The notes: generated by a model from the sequence alone, not told the origin. 64,000 nucleotides of DNA from Hyphomicrobiales bacterium (GCA_021775595.1 JAJFHN010000041.1:1-64000); one strand, 5' to 3'. Counted from the first letter of the stretch, positions 12,462 through 22,020 are shown. Numbers and translations: made by a program.

Positions 12462-14006
12462 ATGTCATTACTCACCGAACAAGCAGAGCGAAGCCTGATG
12501 GAACCGGCCCTCGACACATTCCGGTCCCGCTATGACGCGGGCGATGTCCAAGTGGTGTGGACGCGCACCATCGCCGACCTCGAAACACCCGTGTCGGCGA
12601 TGGTCAAGCTGGCCTCAGGACGCGCCAACAGCTTCCTGTTGGAATCGGTGGAAGGCGGCGCCAATCGCGGCCGATATTCCATCATTGGCTTTGATCCCGA
12701 TGTGATCTGGCGGGCGAGTGGGGAACGGTCCGAGATCAACCGCGGCCCGGCCGAAAGCGACGCCTTCGTGGCCTGCGACGGCACACCGCTTGATGCCCTG
12801 CGCGCCTTGCTCGCCGAATCGCGCATCGACTTGCCCGAATCCCTGCCGCCAATGTCGGCCGGCGTGTTCGGCTATATGGGTTACGACACGATCCGTTTGA
12901 TCGAGCGCTTGCCCGAGCAAAACCCTGACGTGTTGGAGGTCCCCGACAGCATTCTGATCCGGCCAACAATCATGGTGATTTTCGATTCCGTCAAAGACGA
13001 GATCACGCTTGTGACACCGGTGCGCCCTGACAATGCGAAAGATGCCGAAACTGCCTATATCGAGGCGGAAGAACGCCTGCAAACCGTCATTGATGCGCTC
13101 GATGCGCCGTTGCCGCACGACTTCGATGCAGCCAGCGGCCATGTGTCGCCCCCCGAACAAGCCTCCAACACGAGCGCCGACGACTATATGGCCATGGTCG
13201 AGCGTGCGCAGGAGTACATCGCCGCGGGCGATATCTTCCAAGTGGTGTTGAGCCAGCGCTTTTCCGCACCGTTCACGCTCCCTTCGTTTGCGCTCTACCG
13301 CGCGTTGCGGCGGGTCAATCCTTCGCCCTTTCTCTATTTTCTGCAATTCGACGGCTTCTCAATCGTGGGATCGAGCCCGGAAATATTGGTTCGGGTGCGC
13401 GACGGAGATGTCACCATTCGGCCAATTGCCGGAACGCGTCCGCGCGGGGCGAGCCGCGAAGAAGATCGGGCCCTGGCGAAAGAACTATTGGCCGACCAAA
13501 AGGAATGCGCCGAGCATCTGATGCTGCTGGATTTGGGTCGAAATGACATCGGCCGGGTGGCAGAAATCGGCAGCGTGCAGGTCACGGATTCCTTCTTCAT
13601 CGAGTATTACAGCCACGTGATGCATATCGTCTCCAACGTCACCGGGCGGTTGGACCCCAAGCACGACGCCATCGACGCGCTTATGGCTGGATTTCCGGCC
13701 GGAACGCTGTCGGGCGCGCCGAAAGTTCGCGCCATGGAAATCATCGATGAGTTGGAGCATGACAAGCGCGGACCCTATGCGGGATGCGTCGGCTATTTCT
13801 CCGCCAATGGAGATATGGACAGCTGCATCGTGTTGCGCACGTCGTTGATCAAGGACGGCATCATGCATGTACAGGCCGGCGCAGGCATCGTCGCCGATTC
13901 AGTGCCAGCAAGCGAACAAGCCGAGTGCATCAACAAAGCAGCGGCGCTTTTCCGGGCGGCCGATGAAGCGGTGCGTTTTGCCACGCGCACCAAGCGATCG
14001 ACTTAA
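12462..14006 (+). CDS. trpE: Anthranilate synthase component I
   Basis: TrpE converts chorismate and ammonia to anthranilate, the first committed step to tryptophan. The 514-residue protein starts either at 12462 (MSLLTEQAERSLMEP) or at 12498 (MEPALDTF); the longer form is given. The N-terminal domain includes the feedback-site-type segment NSFLLESVEGGANRGRYS, and the chorismate-binding domain from about residue 230 carries GDIFQVVLSQRF, AGTRPRGAS, DLGRNDIGRV and FPAGTLSGAPKVRAMEII. It is not fused to TrpG, unlike the TrpEG fusion of Rhizobium; trpG is a separate gene after the phosphatase gene that follows. Confidence 0.96.
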   Translation: MSLLTEQAERSLMEPALDTFRSRYDAGDVQVVWTRTIADLETPVSAMVKLASGRANSFLLESVEGGANRGRYSIIGFDPDVIWRASGERSEINRGPAESDAFVACDGTPLDALRALLAESRIDLPESLPPMSAGVFGYMGYDTIRLIERLPEQNPDVLEVPDSILIRPTIMVIFDSVKDEITLVTPVRPDNAKDAETAYIEAEERLQTVIDALDAPLPHDFDAASGHVSPPEQASNTSADDYMAMVERAQEYIAAGDIFQVVLSQRFSAPFTLPSFALYRALRRVNPSPFLYFLQFDGFSIVGSSPEILVRVRDGDVTIRPIAGTRPRGASREEDRALAKELLADQKECAEHLMLLDLGRNDIGRVAEIGSVQVTDSFFIEYYSHVMHIVSNVTGRLDPKHDAIDALMAGFPAGTLSGAPKVRAMEIIDELEHDKRGPYAGCVGYFSANGDMDSCIVLRTSLIKDGIMHVQAGAGIVADSVPASEQAECINKAAALFRAADEAVRFATRTKRST

Positions 14007-14032
14007 ACGGTTCCGCAGAGCGACTTGAAGCC

Positions 14033-14575
14033 ATGCCAACGCTTTTGCTCCTGCGACACGCAAAATCAAGTTGGTCCGACGATGGTGCGGGCGATTTTGA
14101 TCGCGTGCTCGCGCCGCGGGGCGAGCGCGCCGCGCCATTAATGGGGGCTTTCTTGGCCCAGCATGAGCTGACACCGGACTTAATATTGTGCTCACCCGCG
14201 GCCCGGGCCCGCGAGACCCTGGATCTCGTCCTTGGCGAATTGGCGACGAACCCAGTTATTCAGTATGCGGACGAACTGTATTTGGCCAGCCCCTCGGAGA
14301 TGATGGCGCTGTTGCGCGACGTGCCCAATACGGCCGAAAATGACGCGCCGGAGCGGGTGATGATGGTCGGTCACAATCCCGGGTTTCAAACGCTTGCCCG
14401 CATGCTCTGCGAGGGCGGCGACGAGGATGGGCTTGTGGCCTTGGCTGGCAAGTTTCCGACCGCGGCGCTTGCGGTGATCGATTTCGATGGCGCCTGGGAG
14501 AAAATCAGAGCCGGCAAGGGACGGTTGCGGCTGTTCGCGACGCCACGCGCGCTAGCCTCCGCGCCCGCCACTTGA
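14033..14575 (+). CDS. SixA-like histidine phosphatase
   Basis: This 180-residue protein belongs to the histidine phosphatase superfamily. The phosphate-accepting motif LLLRHAKSSW is at the N-terminus, an Arg-Glu region ARARETLDLV follows, and the second catalytic His is in MMVGHNPGFQTLA. Size and the RHAKS form resemble SixA, which in E. coli dephosphorylates phosphohistidine domains; the true substrate here is unknown. It lies 26 bases after trpE and 22 before trpG, so it is probably carried on the trp transcript although no tryptophan role is known for the family. A metabolite phosphatase activity is the main alternative. Confidence 0.85.
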   Translation: MPTLLLLRHAKSSWSDDGAGDFDRVLAPRGERAAPLMGAFLAQHELTPDLILCSPAARARETLDLVLGELATNPVIQYADELYLASPSEMMALLRDVPNTAENDAPERVMMVGHNPGFQTLARMLCEGGDEDGLVALAGKFPTAALAVIDFDGAWEKIRAGKGRLRLFATPRALASAPAT

Positions 14576-14597
14576 CGATGGGTTCCCATCGGGGCTT

Positions 14598-15227
14598 ATG
14601 GACCCCATGACACTGACATTGATCGACAATTACGACAGTTTTACCTACAACCTCGTGCACTATCTGGGTGAGCTTGGCGCCACATGCCGCGTCTACCGCA
14701 ATGATCAAGTGAGCGTCGAGGACGTGATGGCGGATGCGCCGGCGGCGCTCGTTATTTCTCCAGGTCCGTGCGACCCCGATCGGGCCGGAATTTGTCTGGA
14801 TTTGATCGCCAAAGCAGGACCTACAGTCCCTATCTTGGGCGTTTGCCTTGGCCATCAAGCCATCGGCCAGGCCTATGGCGGCCGCGTCGTGCGCGCGCCG
14901 GAACTGATGCACGGCAAGCTATCGACCGTGCACCACACAGCTCAAGGCGTTTTTAAGGGCCTGCCAGAGTCATTCGAAGCAACGCGTTATCACTCCCTCA
15001 TCATCGAGCGCGCCAGCCTGCCCGATTGCCTGGAAATCACCGCCGAGACGGGCGATGGCATCATCATGGGGATCCGGCACACCAGCCATCCGGTTCACGG
15101 CGTGCAGTTCCACCCCGAGAGCATCGCGTCGGGACACGGCCACGGCGTATTGGCCAATTTCTTGGATCTTGCCGGTATCGAACACAAGCCGCCAGCCCCG
15201 CTCGACCAAGCCGCGGCCGTGCTCTGA
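14598..15227 (+). CDS. trpG: Anthranilate synthase component II (glutamine amidotransferase)
   Basis: TrpG hydrolyses glutamine and passes ammonia to TrpE. The 209-residue class I amidotransferase has LIDNYDSFTYNLVHYLGELG at its start, the oxyanion segment VISPGPCDPDRAG, the nucleophile in ILGVCLGHQAIGQAYGG, and the His-Glu pair in VQFHPESIASGHG. An internal Met four codons in (14607) could also be used. A related protein, PabA, shares these motifs; the trp neighbours decide in favour of TrpG, though one subunit may serve both pathways if no separate pabA exists. The gap to trpD is 10 bases. Confidence 0.94.
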   Translation: MDPMTLTLIDNYDSFTYNLVHYLGELGATCRVYRNDQVSVEDVMADAPAALVISPGPCDPDRAGICLDLIAKAGPTVPILGVCLGHQAIGQAYGGRVVRAPELMHGKLSTVHHTAQGVFKGLPESFEATRYHSLIIERASLPDCLEITAETGDGIIMGIRHTSHPVHGVQFHPESIASGHGHGVLANFLDLAGIEHKPPAPLDQAAAVL

Positions 15228-15237
15228 GTGTGGCCAA

Positions 15238-16251
15238 ATGAGCAAATTCCATAATTTCGTTGCCAAGGTCGCCGATGGCGAAGCGCTCAGTGAGACGGAG
15301 GCGGCGCAAGCCTTCGACATCATCATGTCTGGAGCGGCCAGCGACACTCAGGTGAGCGCCTTTTTGATGGCGCTTAGAATGCGCGGTGAAACTGTCGACG
15401 AGATCACCGGCGCGGCGCGGACCATGCGGGCCAAGGCAACGCGGATTGATGCGCCTGAGGGGGCAATCGATACGTGTGGCACGGGCGGCGACGCCAAGGG
15501 CACATTCAACATATCCACCTGTGCTGCATTGGTCGCTGCCGGCGCCGGCGCCGTTGTGGCCAAACATGGCAATCGGTCGGTATCTTCGAAATCGGGTTCG
15601 GCGGACGTGCTGAGCGCGCTCGGCGTCAAGCTTGACGTTGCGCCCCATACGGTCGCCACCTGCATTGAGACGGCTGGAATAGGTTTTCTGTTCGCACCCC
15701 TGCACCACGCGGCAATGAAACACGTCGGACCGATCCGCCAGAAGCTGGGATTGCGCACGATTTTCAATCTGCTCGGACCCCTGGCCAACCCCGCCGCCGC
15801 CAAACGTCAGGTGATTGGCGTCTACGACCACAAATGGGTCGCCCCGCTGGCGCACGTGCTGCACAATTTGGGCTCGACGCACGTTTGGGTCGTTCATGGC
15901 ACCGACGGCCTTGATGAACTCACGACGACCGGCGCGAGCCATGTGGCCGAATTGAAAGACGGAGTGGTGCGTGAATTCGACGTCACGCCCGACGACGCCG
16001 GCTTAGCGCGGGCAAATCCAAGTGATCTTTCCGGCGGCGATCCGGAGGCCAACGCGCAGGCCATCCGGGACGTCCTGGCAGGTCAGGCATCGCCGTTCCG
16101 CGACGTCGTTATCCTCAATGCAGCGGCCGCATTGATCGTCGCGGGCAAAGCGCAGACACTAAAGGACGCCGCCCTGCTCGCAGCCGAAGCGATCGACAGC
16201 GGCGCAGCGCAAAAAACGCTCGAAAAGCTGATCAGCGCTTCGAACAGTTGA
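15238..16251 (+). CDS. trpD: Anthranilate phosphoribosyltransferase
   Basis: TrpD transfers phosphoribose from PRPP to anthranilate. The 337-residue protein starts at 15238 ([19 protein letters not shown]); the open frame runs much further upstream over the end of trpG, but that part is not family-like. Conserved blocks are the PRPP-binding [52 protein letters not shown] and [14 protein letters not shown]. Length is normal. It follows trpG by 10 bases and precedes trpC by 22, in the order trpG-trpD-trpC typical of alphaproteobacteria. Confidence 0.97.
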   Translation: MSKFHNFVAKVADGEALSETEAAQAFDIIMSGAASDTQVSAFLMALRMRGETVDEITGAARTMRAKATRIDAPEGAIDTCGTGGDAKGTFNISTCAALVAAGAGAVVAKHGNRSVSSKSGSADVLSALGVKLDVAPHTVATCIETAGIGFLFAPLHHAAMKHVGPIRQKLGLRTIFNLLGPLANPAAAKRQVIGVYDHKWVAPLAHVLHNLGSTHVWVVHGTDGLDELTTTGASHVAELKDGVVREFDVTPDDAGLARANPSDLSGGDPEANAQAIRDVLAGQASPFRDVVILNAAAALIVAGKAQTLKDAALLAAEAIDSGAAQKTLEKLISASNS

Positions 16252-16273
16252 AACGCAACCCCCTCGGAACCCA

Positions 16274-17086
16274 ATGTCGCGGATCCTCGATCACATTACC
16301 GACTACAAACGCGAGGAAATCGCCGCTGCGAAAGCCGCTGTTCCGCCTGAGGATATTGCATCGTGCGCGCGCGATGCGACGGCCGTTCGTGATTTTTCTG
16401 GCGCGCTTAAAGCGCAAATCGCCGCTGATGGTGCGGCCCTCATTGCCGAAATCAAGAAGGCTAGCCCTTCTAAGGGCCTGATTCGGGAGGATTTCGAACC
16501 CGCGGCGCTCGCCAAGGCCTATCAGGCGGGTGGTGCTGCGTGCCTTTCAGTGTTGACTGACGGCCCATCGTTTCAGGGCAGCGCGGACAATTTGATCGCC
16601 GCCCGAGGCGCGGTCACGCTGCCCGTCTTGCGGAAGGATTTTATGCTCGAGCCCTATCAGGTCGCCGAAGCCCGCGCGTGGGGCGCCGACTGCATTCTCG
16701 TCATTATGGCGGCGGTCGAAGACGCAGAGGCGGCAGCATTGATGGCGGCAGCCAGCGATTGGGGCATGGATGCGCTGATCGAAGTGCACAACGAGGACGA
16801 ACTCGAACGCGCTCTGGCGCTGGATGCTCAGCTAGTCGGAATCAACAATCGCGACCTCAACACCTTCGAGACGACGCTGGCGACCACCGAGCGATTGGCA
16901 CCGCTTGTGCCAGAAGGTCGATTAACTGTCGGCGAAAGTGGCATTTCCACACCCGGCGACATCGCGCGCCTGCAGGGCGCGCATGTACACGCTTTCCTGG
17001 TGGGCGAAAGCCTTATGCGCCAACCCGATGTGGCGCGGGCGACGCGTGATTTGCTGTCGCGCCAGGTCCAGGAGGCAACGCAATGA
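16274..17086 (+). CDS. trpC: Indole-3-glycerol phosphate synthase
   Basis: TrpC closes the indole ring by decarboxylating cyclisation of carboxyphenylamino-deoxyribulose phosphate. The 270-residue TIM barrel carries the signature [18 protein letters not shown] with the catalytic lysine, the second lysine in [25 protein letters not shown], and the phosphate-binding ESGISTPGD. It is a stand-alone enzyme, not fused to TrpF; trpF, trpB and trpA are not in the window. Its stop overlaps the moaC start by four bases (ATGA), which implies translational coupling into molybdenum-cofactor synthesis, a gene order often seen in alphaproteobacteria. Confidence 0.97.
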   Translation: MSRILDHITDYKREEIAAAKAAVPPEDIASCARDATAVRDFSGALKAQIAADGAALIAEIKKASPSKGLIREDFEPAALAKAYQAGGAACLSVLTDGPSFQGSADNLIAARGAVTLPVLRKDFMLEPYQVAEARAWGADCILVIMAAVEDAEAAALMAAASDWGMDALIEVHNEDELERALALDAQLVGINNRDLNTFETTLATTERLAPLVPEGRLTVGESGISTPGDIARLQGAHVHAFLVGESLMRQPDVARATRDLLSRQVQEATQ

Positions 17087-17574
17087 CCAAGTCCAGCCTT
17101 AGTCACCTCAACGAAAAGGGCGAAGCCCATATGGTCGACGTGTCGGATAAGGGCATCACGACACGTGCGGCCGTGGCGGAAGGCTTTGTTGAGATGTCGG
17201 CCGAGACGCTCAGAATTGCCTTGGACGGCGAAGCAAAAAAAGGCGACGTCCTGGGGACGGCGCGCATTGCCGGCATCATGGCCGCCAAGCGCACGCACGA
17301 ACTCATTCCATTGTGCCACCCGCTGCTGATCAGCCAGGCATCGGTGGACTTTACACCGAGCGAGACCCCCCCTGGCATCCGCGTTGAAGCAACCGTTAAA
17401 GTGACCGGTCAAACGGGCGTTGAAATGGAAGCGTTGACGGCTGTCAGTGTCGCCTGCCTAACGATCTACGACATGCTCAAGGCGGTGGATCGCGCCATGG
17501 CGTTTTCCGGCGTCAGGCTGCTCGAAAAGACCGGTGGGCGATCGGGCACTTACCACGCGCAAGCCAAGGATTGA
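17083..17574 (+). CDS. moaC: Cyclic pyranopterin monophosphate synthase MoaC
   Basis: MoaC converts the MoaA product to cyclic pyranopterin monophosphate, the first stable intermediate of molybdenum cofactor. The 163-residue protein shows [17 protein letters not shown] at the start, [20 protein letters not shown], the signature [33 protein letters not shown] with the conserved acidic and aromatic residues, and a closing KTGGRSGTY. Length is normal. It is coupled to trpC upstream and lies six bases before moeA, so the two cofactor genes are probably co-transcribed. The moaA partner is not in the window. Confidence 0.97.
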   Translation: MTKSSLSHLNEKGEAHMVDVSDKGITTRAAVAEGFVEMSAETLRIALDGEAKKGDVLGTARIAGIMAAKRTHELIPLCHPLLISQASVDFTPSETPPGIRVEATVKVTGQTGVEMEALTAVSVACLTIYDMLKAVDRAMAFSGVRLLEKTGGRSGTYHAQAKD

Positions 17575-17580
17575 CGGCCC

Positions 17581-18786
17581 ATGGCCCCGCTCTCTGTCGA
17601 GGATGCGCTTGAACAGGTAACGGCCGGCATCACGCCGCTCGACGCTGAACCGGTGGCAATCGAAGCGGCGCATGGGCGTGTTTTGGCGCAAGATATCAGC
17701 GCGCGCATCACTCATCCGCCGTTCGATTCCTCGTCAATGGATGGATACGCGGTGCTCGCAAGCGACGTCGCAGAACTTCCTCGGAATTTGCGCGTGATTG
17801 GCGAGGCCGGCGCAGGTCACGCCTTTGACGGCGAGGTGAAGGCGGGTCAAGCGTTACGTATCTTCACCGGCGCGCCGCTGCCCAAGGGTGCCGACACGGT
17901 CGTCATCCAAGAAAACACCGATCGCCAGGGTGAGGAAGTCACGGTGCGCGAGTGCGGCGCGCGCGGAGACTTCATTCGCCCCACCGGCATGGACTTCAAG
18001 GAAGGCGACGTTTTGCTGCGCGCCGGCCGGCGGTTGACGGCGCGCGATGTGACGCTCGCCGTCTCGACAAACAACGCCAAAGTCCCGGTGCGGCGACGCC
18101 CCCGGGTTGCAATTCTCTCGACCGGCGATGAGCTCGTGCCACCAGGCGAAACGCCAAGACCCGATCAGATCATCTCCTCGAATGGCTATGGCATAGCCGC
18201 AATCGCCGAGCGCGCAGGCGGTGAAGCGATCCTTTCCGGTATCGCCAAGGACACGCTTGAGAGCCTGGGCGACATGATCGAGAGCACGCGCGAGGCCGAC
18301 ATATTGGTGACCATCGGCGGCGCGTCGGTGGGTGAACACGATCTGGTGCAAAAGGCGCTTGAAGCCCATGGGCTGAGCCTCAATTTCTGGAAAATCGCCA
18401 TGCGGCCGGGCAAACCGCTGATGTTCGGTCAAATGGCGGGGCAACGGGTGCTCGGCGTGCCAGGCAATTCGGTGTCCGCCCTGCTGTGCGCCCGGTTGTT
18501 TCTTGTTCCCATGATTGCCCGTCTGCTCGGCCAAACGGCCGAGGCATCGATGCCGCTGAGCGGTGAATTGGACTGCGACATCGAAGCCAATGGCCCGCGC
18601 CAGCACTATATGCGGGCCACATCGATGCCGCGGCCCGGCTCCCTCCCCCTTGTCGCGCCCGTTAAAGACCAGGACAGCTCACTGCTTGCACTGCTCGCGG
18701 CAGCCGATTGCCTGATCATACGGCCACCCAACGCACCGGCGGCAACAAAGGGCGAACGGGTCACAGTGATGGCGCTCGATTTCTGA
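17581..18786 (+). CDS. moeA: Molybdopterin molybdenumtransferase MoeA
   Basis: MoeA inserts molybdenum into adenylylated molybdopterin. The 401-residue protein begins with the MoeA N-terminal domain (DPPFDSSSMDGYAV-type segment, here HPPFDSSSMDGYAV near residue 45), then FTGAPLPKGADTVV and the MoCF-binding domain with ILSTGDELVPPGE, IGGASVGEHDLV and MRPGKPLMFG, followed by VLGVPGNSVSALLCARLF. A short C-terminal beta domain closes the protein. It is the last gene of the ppiD-trp-moa run; lexA begins 181 bases later with its own promoter and operator. Confidence 0.96.
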   Translation: MAPLSVEDALEQVTAGITPLDAEPVAIEAAHGRVLAQDISARITHPPFDSSSMDGYAVLASDVAELPRNLRVIGEAGAGHAFDGEVKAGQALRIFTGAPLPKGADTVVIQENTDRQGEEVTVRECGARGDFIRPTGMDFKEGDVLLRAGRRLTARDVTLAVSTNNAKVPVRRRPRVAILSTGDELVPPGETPRPDQIISSNGYGIAAIAERAGGEAILSGIAKDTLESLGDMIESTREADILVTIGGASVGEHDLVQKALEAHGLSLNFWKIAMRPGKPLMFGQMAGQRVLGVPGNSVSALLCARLFLVPMIARLLGQTAEASMPLSGELDCDIEANGPRQHYMRATSMPRPGSLPLVAPVKDQDSSLLALLAAADCLIIRPPNAPAATKGERVTVMALDF

Positions 18787-18839
18787 GACAAGGCCCCTGC
18801 AACAGCGAAAGCGACGGCAAAGCGCAATTCGCTTCCCCC

Positions 18840-18884
18840 TTGCGGAACACAACTAGAACATGTATAAATGTTCATGATTTGTCC
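18840..18884 (+). promoter_or_regulatory. lexA promoter with two LexA (SOS) boxes
   Basis: GAAC-N7-GAAC at 18845-18859 is an exact match, on the opposite strand, to the alphaproteobacterial LexA box GTTC-N7-GTTC. A second, imperfect box GTTC-N7-GTCC lies at 18870-18884 in the opposite orientation. A promoter is superimposed: TTGCGG (18840-18845), a 17-base spacer and TATAAA (18863-18868). The first box fills the spacer and the second covers the likely start of transcription, an arrangement suited to autorepression. The boxes are seen directly; the promoter is by-eye. Confidence 0.75.
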
Positions 18885-18967
18885 ATATGTTGTGGTTAAG
18901 TGAGCGTGCATGGGATGGCCATCGATACCGGTGGCGGCCCGATCGAATTAGCAAATTGGGGGCCTCG

Positions 18968-19672
18968 ATGCTGACGCCAAAACAAAAAGAACTGTTGATG
19001 TTCATTCATGAGCGCGTGAAGGAATCTGGCGTGCCGCCGTCCTTCGACGAGATGAAGGAGGCGCTCGATCTCAAATCCAAGTCAGGCATCCACCGATTGA
19101 TCACGGCCCTCGAAGAGCGCGGATTTATCCGTCGGTTGCCCCACCGGGCGCGTGCGCTTGAGATCTTAAAACTCCCCGAATCGGTATCTCCAAGACTTGT
19201 CGGAACGCACGGAAACGGTTTCACGCCAAGCGTGATCGAAGGCACACTTGGCCGCAACCGTGGCGACGATGGCGGTGAAGGCGCGCGGCAGTCAGTTGCC
19301 GTGCCCGTCATGGGCCGGATTGCCGCCGGCGTGCCGATCGAAGCGATTCAAACCCGCAGCCATACGATCGAAGTGCCGCCGGAACTCTTGGCCAAGGGCG
19401 ATCATTTCGCTCTCGAGGTGAAGGGGGATTCGATGATCGAGGCCGGCATATTGGAAGGTGATACCGTAATCATCAAGCGGACCGAGTCGGCTGATAACGG
19501 CGACATTGTCGTAGCGCTGATCGATGATGAGGAAGCGACACTCAAGCGATTTCGCCGGCGTGGCCATTCCATCGCCCTCGAAGCCGCCAATCCAAACTAT
19601 GAAACCCGAATTTTTGGACCCGACAGAGTGCATATTCAGGGTCGTCTGGCTGGCTTGATCAGGCGCTATTAG
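18968..19672 (+). CDS. lexA: LexA SOS repressor
   Basis: LexA represses DNA-damage genes and cleaves itself when RecA filaments form. The 234-residue protein starts at 18968 ([20 protein letters not shown]). A winged helix-turn-helix covers residues 1-65, with [11 protein letters not shown] and [20 protein letters not shown] as the reading part. A longer-than-usual linker (about 70-110) leads to the cleavage site A120-G121 in [11 protein letters not shown]. The catalytic serine is S155 in [10 protein letters not shown] and the lysine is K193 in EATLKRF. The in-frame ATG 81 bases upstream (18887) lies close to the operator and has no family sequence. comEC converges on it. Confidence 0.97.
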   Translation: MLTPKQKELLMFIHERVKESGVPPSFDEMKEALDLKSKSGIHRLITALEERGFIRRLPHRARALEILKLPESVSPRLVGTHGNGFTPSVIEGTLGRNRGDDGGEGARQSVAVPVMGRIAAGVPIEAIQTRSHTIEVPPELLAKGDHFALEVKGDSMIEAGILEGDTVIIKRTESADNGDIVVALIDDEEATLKRFRRRGHSIALEAANPNYETRIFGPDRVHIQGRLAGLIRRY

Positions 19673-19676
19673 CGCC
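19662..19676. terminator. Short hairpin at the lexA/comEC convergence
   Basis: GGCGCT, a three-base loop ATT and AGCGCC make a perfect six-base-pair stem spanning the lexA stop codon. It lies 13 bases from the comEC stop on the other strand. There is no long T-run, so terminator strength is doubtful. Confidence 0.3.
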
Positions 19677-19689
19677 GTTGACGGTTGAT

Positions 19690-21885
19690 TTAGCCGCCCC
19701 CACCGCTGTCTACGGCATTTGAGCTCGACGAGCCTCGGGGACGCGATTTTGCGCCCGGCGGCCTGCGGACCCATGGTCGTGATCCGCGCAAACTGGCCGC
19801 TGATACGGCGCTGATCGCCGGACCGTCCACGAAAACGGCGTGTGAACCTCCTGCCCAAAGGTCGCGGCGGTCGATCACCACTTTGGTGCCATCACAAGAA
19901 CCGACGACCGGCACCTGCGAGATCACCACATCGGCGTGAGCGCATTCCTCCATCACTGCCGCTGGGTGGCGCACAAGGGCAACCGTCTTGCCCTTGATCT
20001 CGGCAATGCAAGCAAGCGCATCGCACGCAAAGACGCTTTGGTCGCTCGCCGCAGCGGGCACTGTGTCGTCACCATCGGCCAGAAGCCATCGCTCGAGTGC
20101 AAATGTATCCTTCCTGCCACCCGCAGAAACCTTGAGGCTGCCTGAGGCGTCGCGAATGGCGATCTGGCCACCGCCTCGGCCAATCAGCACGTCGGGCCGC
20201 GTGATGCCGGTGGCGACGATCAGGCCAACCGCCGCGATGGCGATGCCAAGCGACCTGACTGGACCGCGCCACAGACACAGCCAGAGGCCGCCAATGCTGA
20301 GCAGGACAAGCGAGGCGACGGGCATTTGAGCGACATGGGCAACCGCGCCGGGCCAGCTCGATATTTCAGCAGCGATGGCCGTAACGCCATTGAGTCCGTA
20401 GCCCATGAGCGCCAGTGGCCACGCCTCAAGTCCAAATGGCATCGCCAGCAAGCATGCCAGCGCCATTGGCATGACCAACAGCCCGAAAATCGGCATGGCC
20501 AGAAGATTTGCCACCAGACTGAATTGGGCAAGCTTATGAAAATGAAAGGCGGCGAACGGCGCTACGGCGATGCTGGCGATCAACGTGGTGAGCGCTATGG
20601 CGCCGACATAGCGCACCGCTGTTGTTGCGATTCTGGTCCCGAGATTTGATGAACGCACCTTAGGTTTGCGTCTCGACATGGCTTCGTAGACCGCAACGAG
20701 CGCCACAACGGCAGCGAACGACATCTGGAAGCTGACGTCCACGATGCTCTCTGGATACAACAGTAGAATGATGACGGCAGCGATCGCGACGTTTCGCAAA
20801 GTCAGCGCCGCCCGATCAAGCAACACCGCCAGAAACATAATGGTGATCATAATAAATGCGCGCTGGGTGGCGATCGCCGCTCCCGACAACGCCAAATAAA
20901 AGCCCGCGCCGAGAAACGCTAAAGCGGCGGCCCATTTTTTTATTGGATAGCCCAACGCCAAGTGCGGAACGGCCGCCAGCGCTGCCCGCAACAGCCAAAA
21001 CAGCGCGCCCGCCACCATCGCCATGTGCATGCCTGAAATCGCCAACACGTGTGCCAGGCCCGCATGCCTCAACGCATCAATCGTCTTTGGCGGAATAGCG
21101 CCACGATCGCCCGTGATGAGAGCTGTGGCCAAGCCGCCCTGGTCGCCCGGCAGGGCGGCTGTGATACGCTCAGCCGTTAGGCGCCTCAATCTTTCAATGC
21201 GCGCGCCAAACCACAATTTCGCTGGATAAGGCGGCGGATCGGCGAGTGGCTTCGGCGGACCAAGGGCGTAGCCGATGCCGCCTAGGCCGGCAAACCACGC
21301 CTTGCGGGCGAAATCGAACCCGCCCGGCTCAACCGGCTCGGGCAGAGGCGCAAGGCGGGCGCGCAGAACCACGGCCTTGCCAATCTCGGGCGGCGGTTTC
21401 TTGGATGTCACGGTCACGCGCACAAGGCGCGGTGTGGGCGGCGACCTTAGGGGCTCGATGGAGATCACAGCCAGAGTCAGCCGGTATTTCGCGCCCGGCC
21501 GCAATTCCGAACGCTCGACCCAGCCCTTGAGCGTTACGGCGCCTGTCGCGCGCGATAATGCAGGCGTCGCCACATAGGATGTACGCAACTTCGCATCGGC
21601 AAATCCGAGTGCCGTCCAAAATACGGCTGCCGCAAGAGCGCCGGAGGCGAGCGCCTGGCCGCGGAGGAGCATGTAGATGGTTGCAGATACCGCCAATAGG
21701 GCGGCAGCTAGCACTGCGGTCGGTTCGTTCAGAAGAGAAAAATAGAATCCCGCGCCAACGCCGAGGCACACCGGAATCCACAGGAACCAGCGGTCACGCT
21801 CGGCATCGACAAGGAGCTGAAATTGCGCCAACAGGCGCGCCAAGGCGCCCTGCGGTTGGTCCCGTGTATGCTGGGCCGTTGTCAT
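19690..21885 (-). CDS. comEC: ComEC/Rec2-type competence membrane protein
   Basis: ComEC forms the inner-membrane channel for single-stranded DNA uptake in transformable bacteria. The 731-residue protein has N-terminal membrane helices, a DUF4131-like soluble domain (about 100-230), and a long polytopic core starting at GLATALITGDRGAIPPKTID, with the family motif HVLAISGMHMAMVAGALFW. In many ComEC proteins a metallo-beta-lactamase domain with HxHxDH follows. Here the C-terminal segment begins GRGGGQIAIRD and keeps the general outline but has no HxHxDH, so hydrolase activity from that domain is unlikely. It converges with lexA and diverges from gltX. Whether the organism is transformable cannot be told. 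Confidence 0.88.
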   Translation of the reverse strand: MTTAQHTRDQPQGALARLLAQFQLLVDAERDRWFLWIPVCLGVGAGFYFSLLNEPTAVLAAALLAVSATIYMLLRGQALASGALAAAVFWTALGFADAKLRTSYVATPALSRATGAVTLKGWVERSELRPGAKYRLTLAVISIEPLRSPPTPRLVRVTVTSKKPPPEIGKAVVLRARLAPLPEPVEPGGFDFARKAWFAGLGGIGYALGPPKPLADPPPYPAKLWFGARIERLRRLTAERITAALPGDQGGLATALITGDRGAIPPKTIDALRHAGLAHVLAISGMHMAMVAGALFWLLRAALAAVPHLALGYPIKKWAAALAFLGAGFYLALSGAAIATQRAFIMITIMFLAVLLDRAALTLRNVAIAAVIILLLYPESIVDVSFQMSFAAVVALVAVYEAMSRRKPKVRSSNLGTRIATTAVRYVGAIALTTLIASIAVAPFAAFHFHKLAQFSLVANLLAMPIFGLLVMPMALACLLAMPFGLEAWPLALMGYGLNGVTAIAAEISSWPGAVAHVAQMPVASLVLLSIGGLWLCLWRGPVRSLGIAIAAVGLIVATGITRPDVLIGRGGGQIAIRDASGSLKVSAGGRKDTFALERWLLADGDDTVPAAASDQSVFACDALACIAEIKGKTVALVRHPAAVMEECAHADVVISQVPVVGSCDGTKVVIDRRDLWAGGSHAVFVDGPAISAVSAASLRGSRPWVRRPPGAKSRPRGSSSSNAVDSGGGG

Positions 21886-22020
21886 GTTACGCGCGTCGGC
21901 CCGCTAAATCGCTGTCGCATGCCTCCTGCCCCTTAACGCAACCCCGCGCCCATGCTACATGACCGCCCGTCCAAGCATATTTTTTTCCGCACAGCCCAAT
22001 GGCCATAAAGGTCCGAGCCG

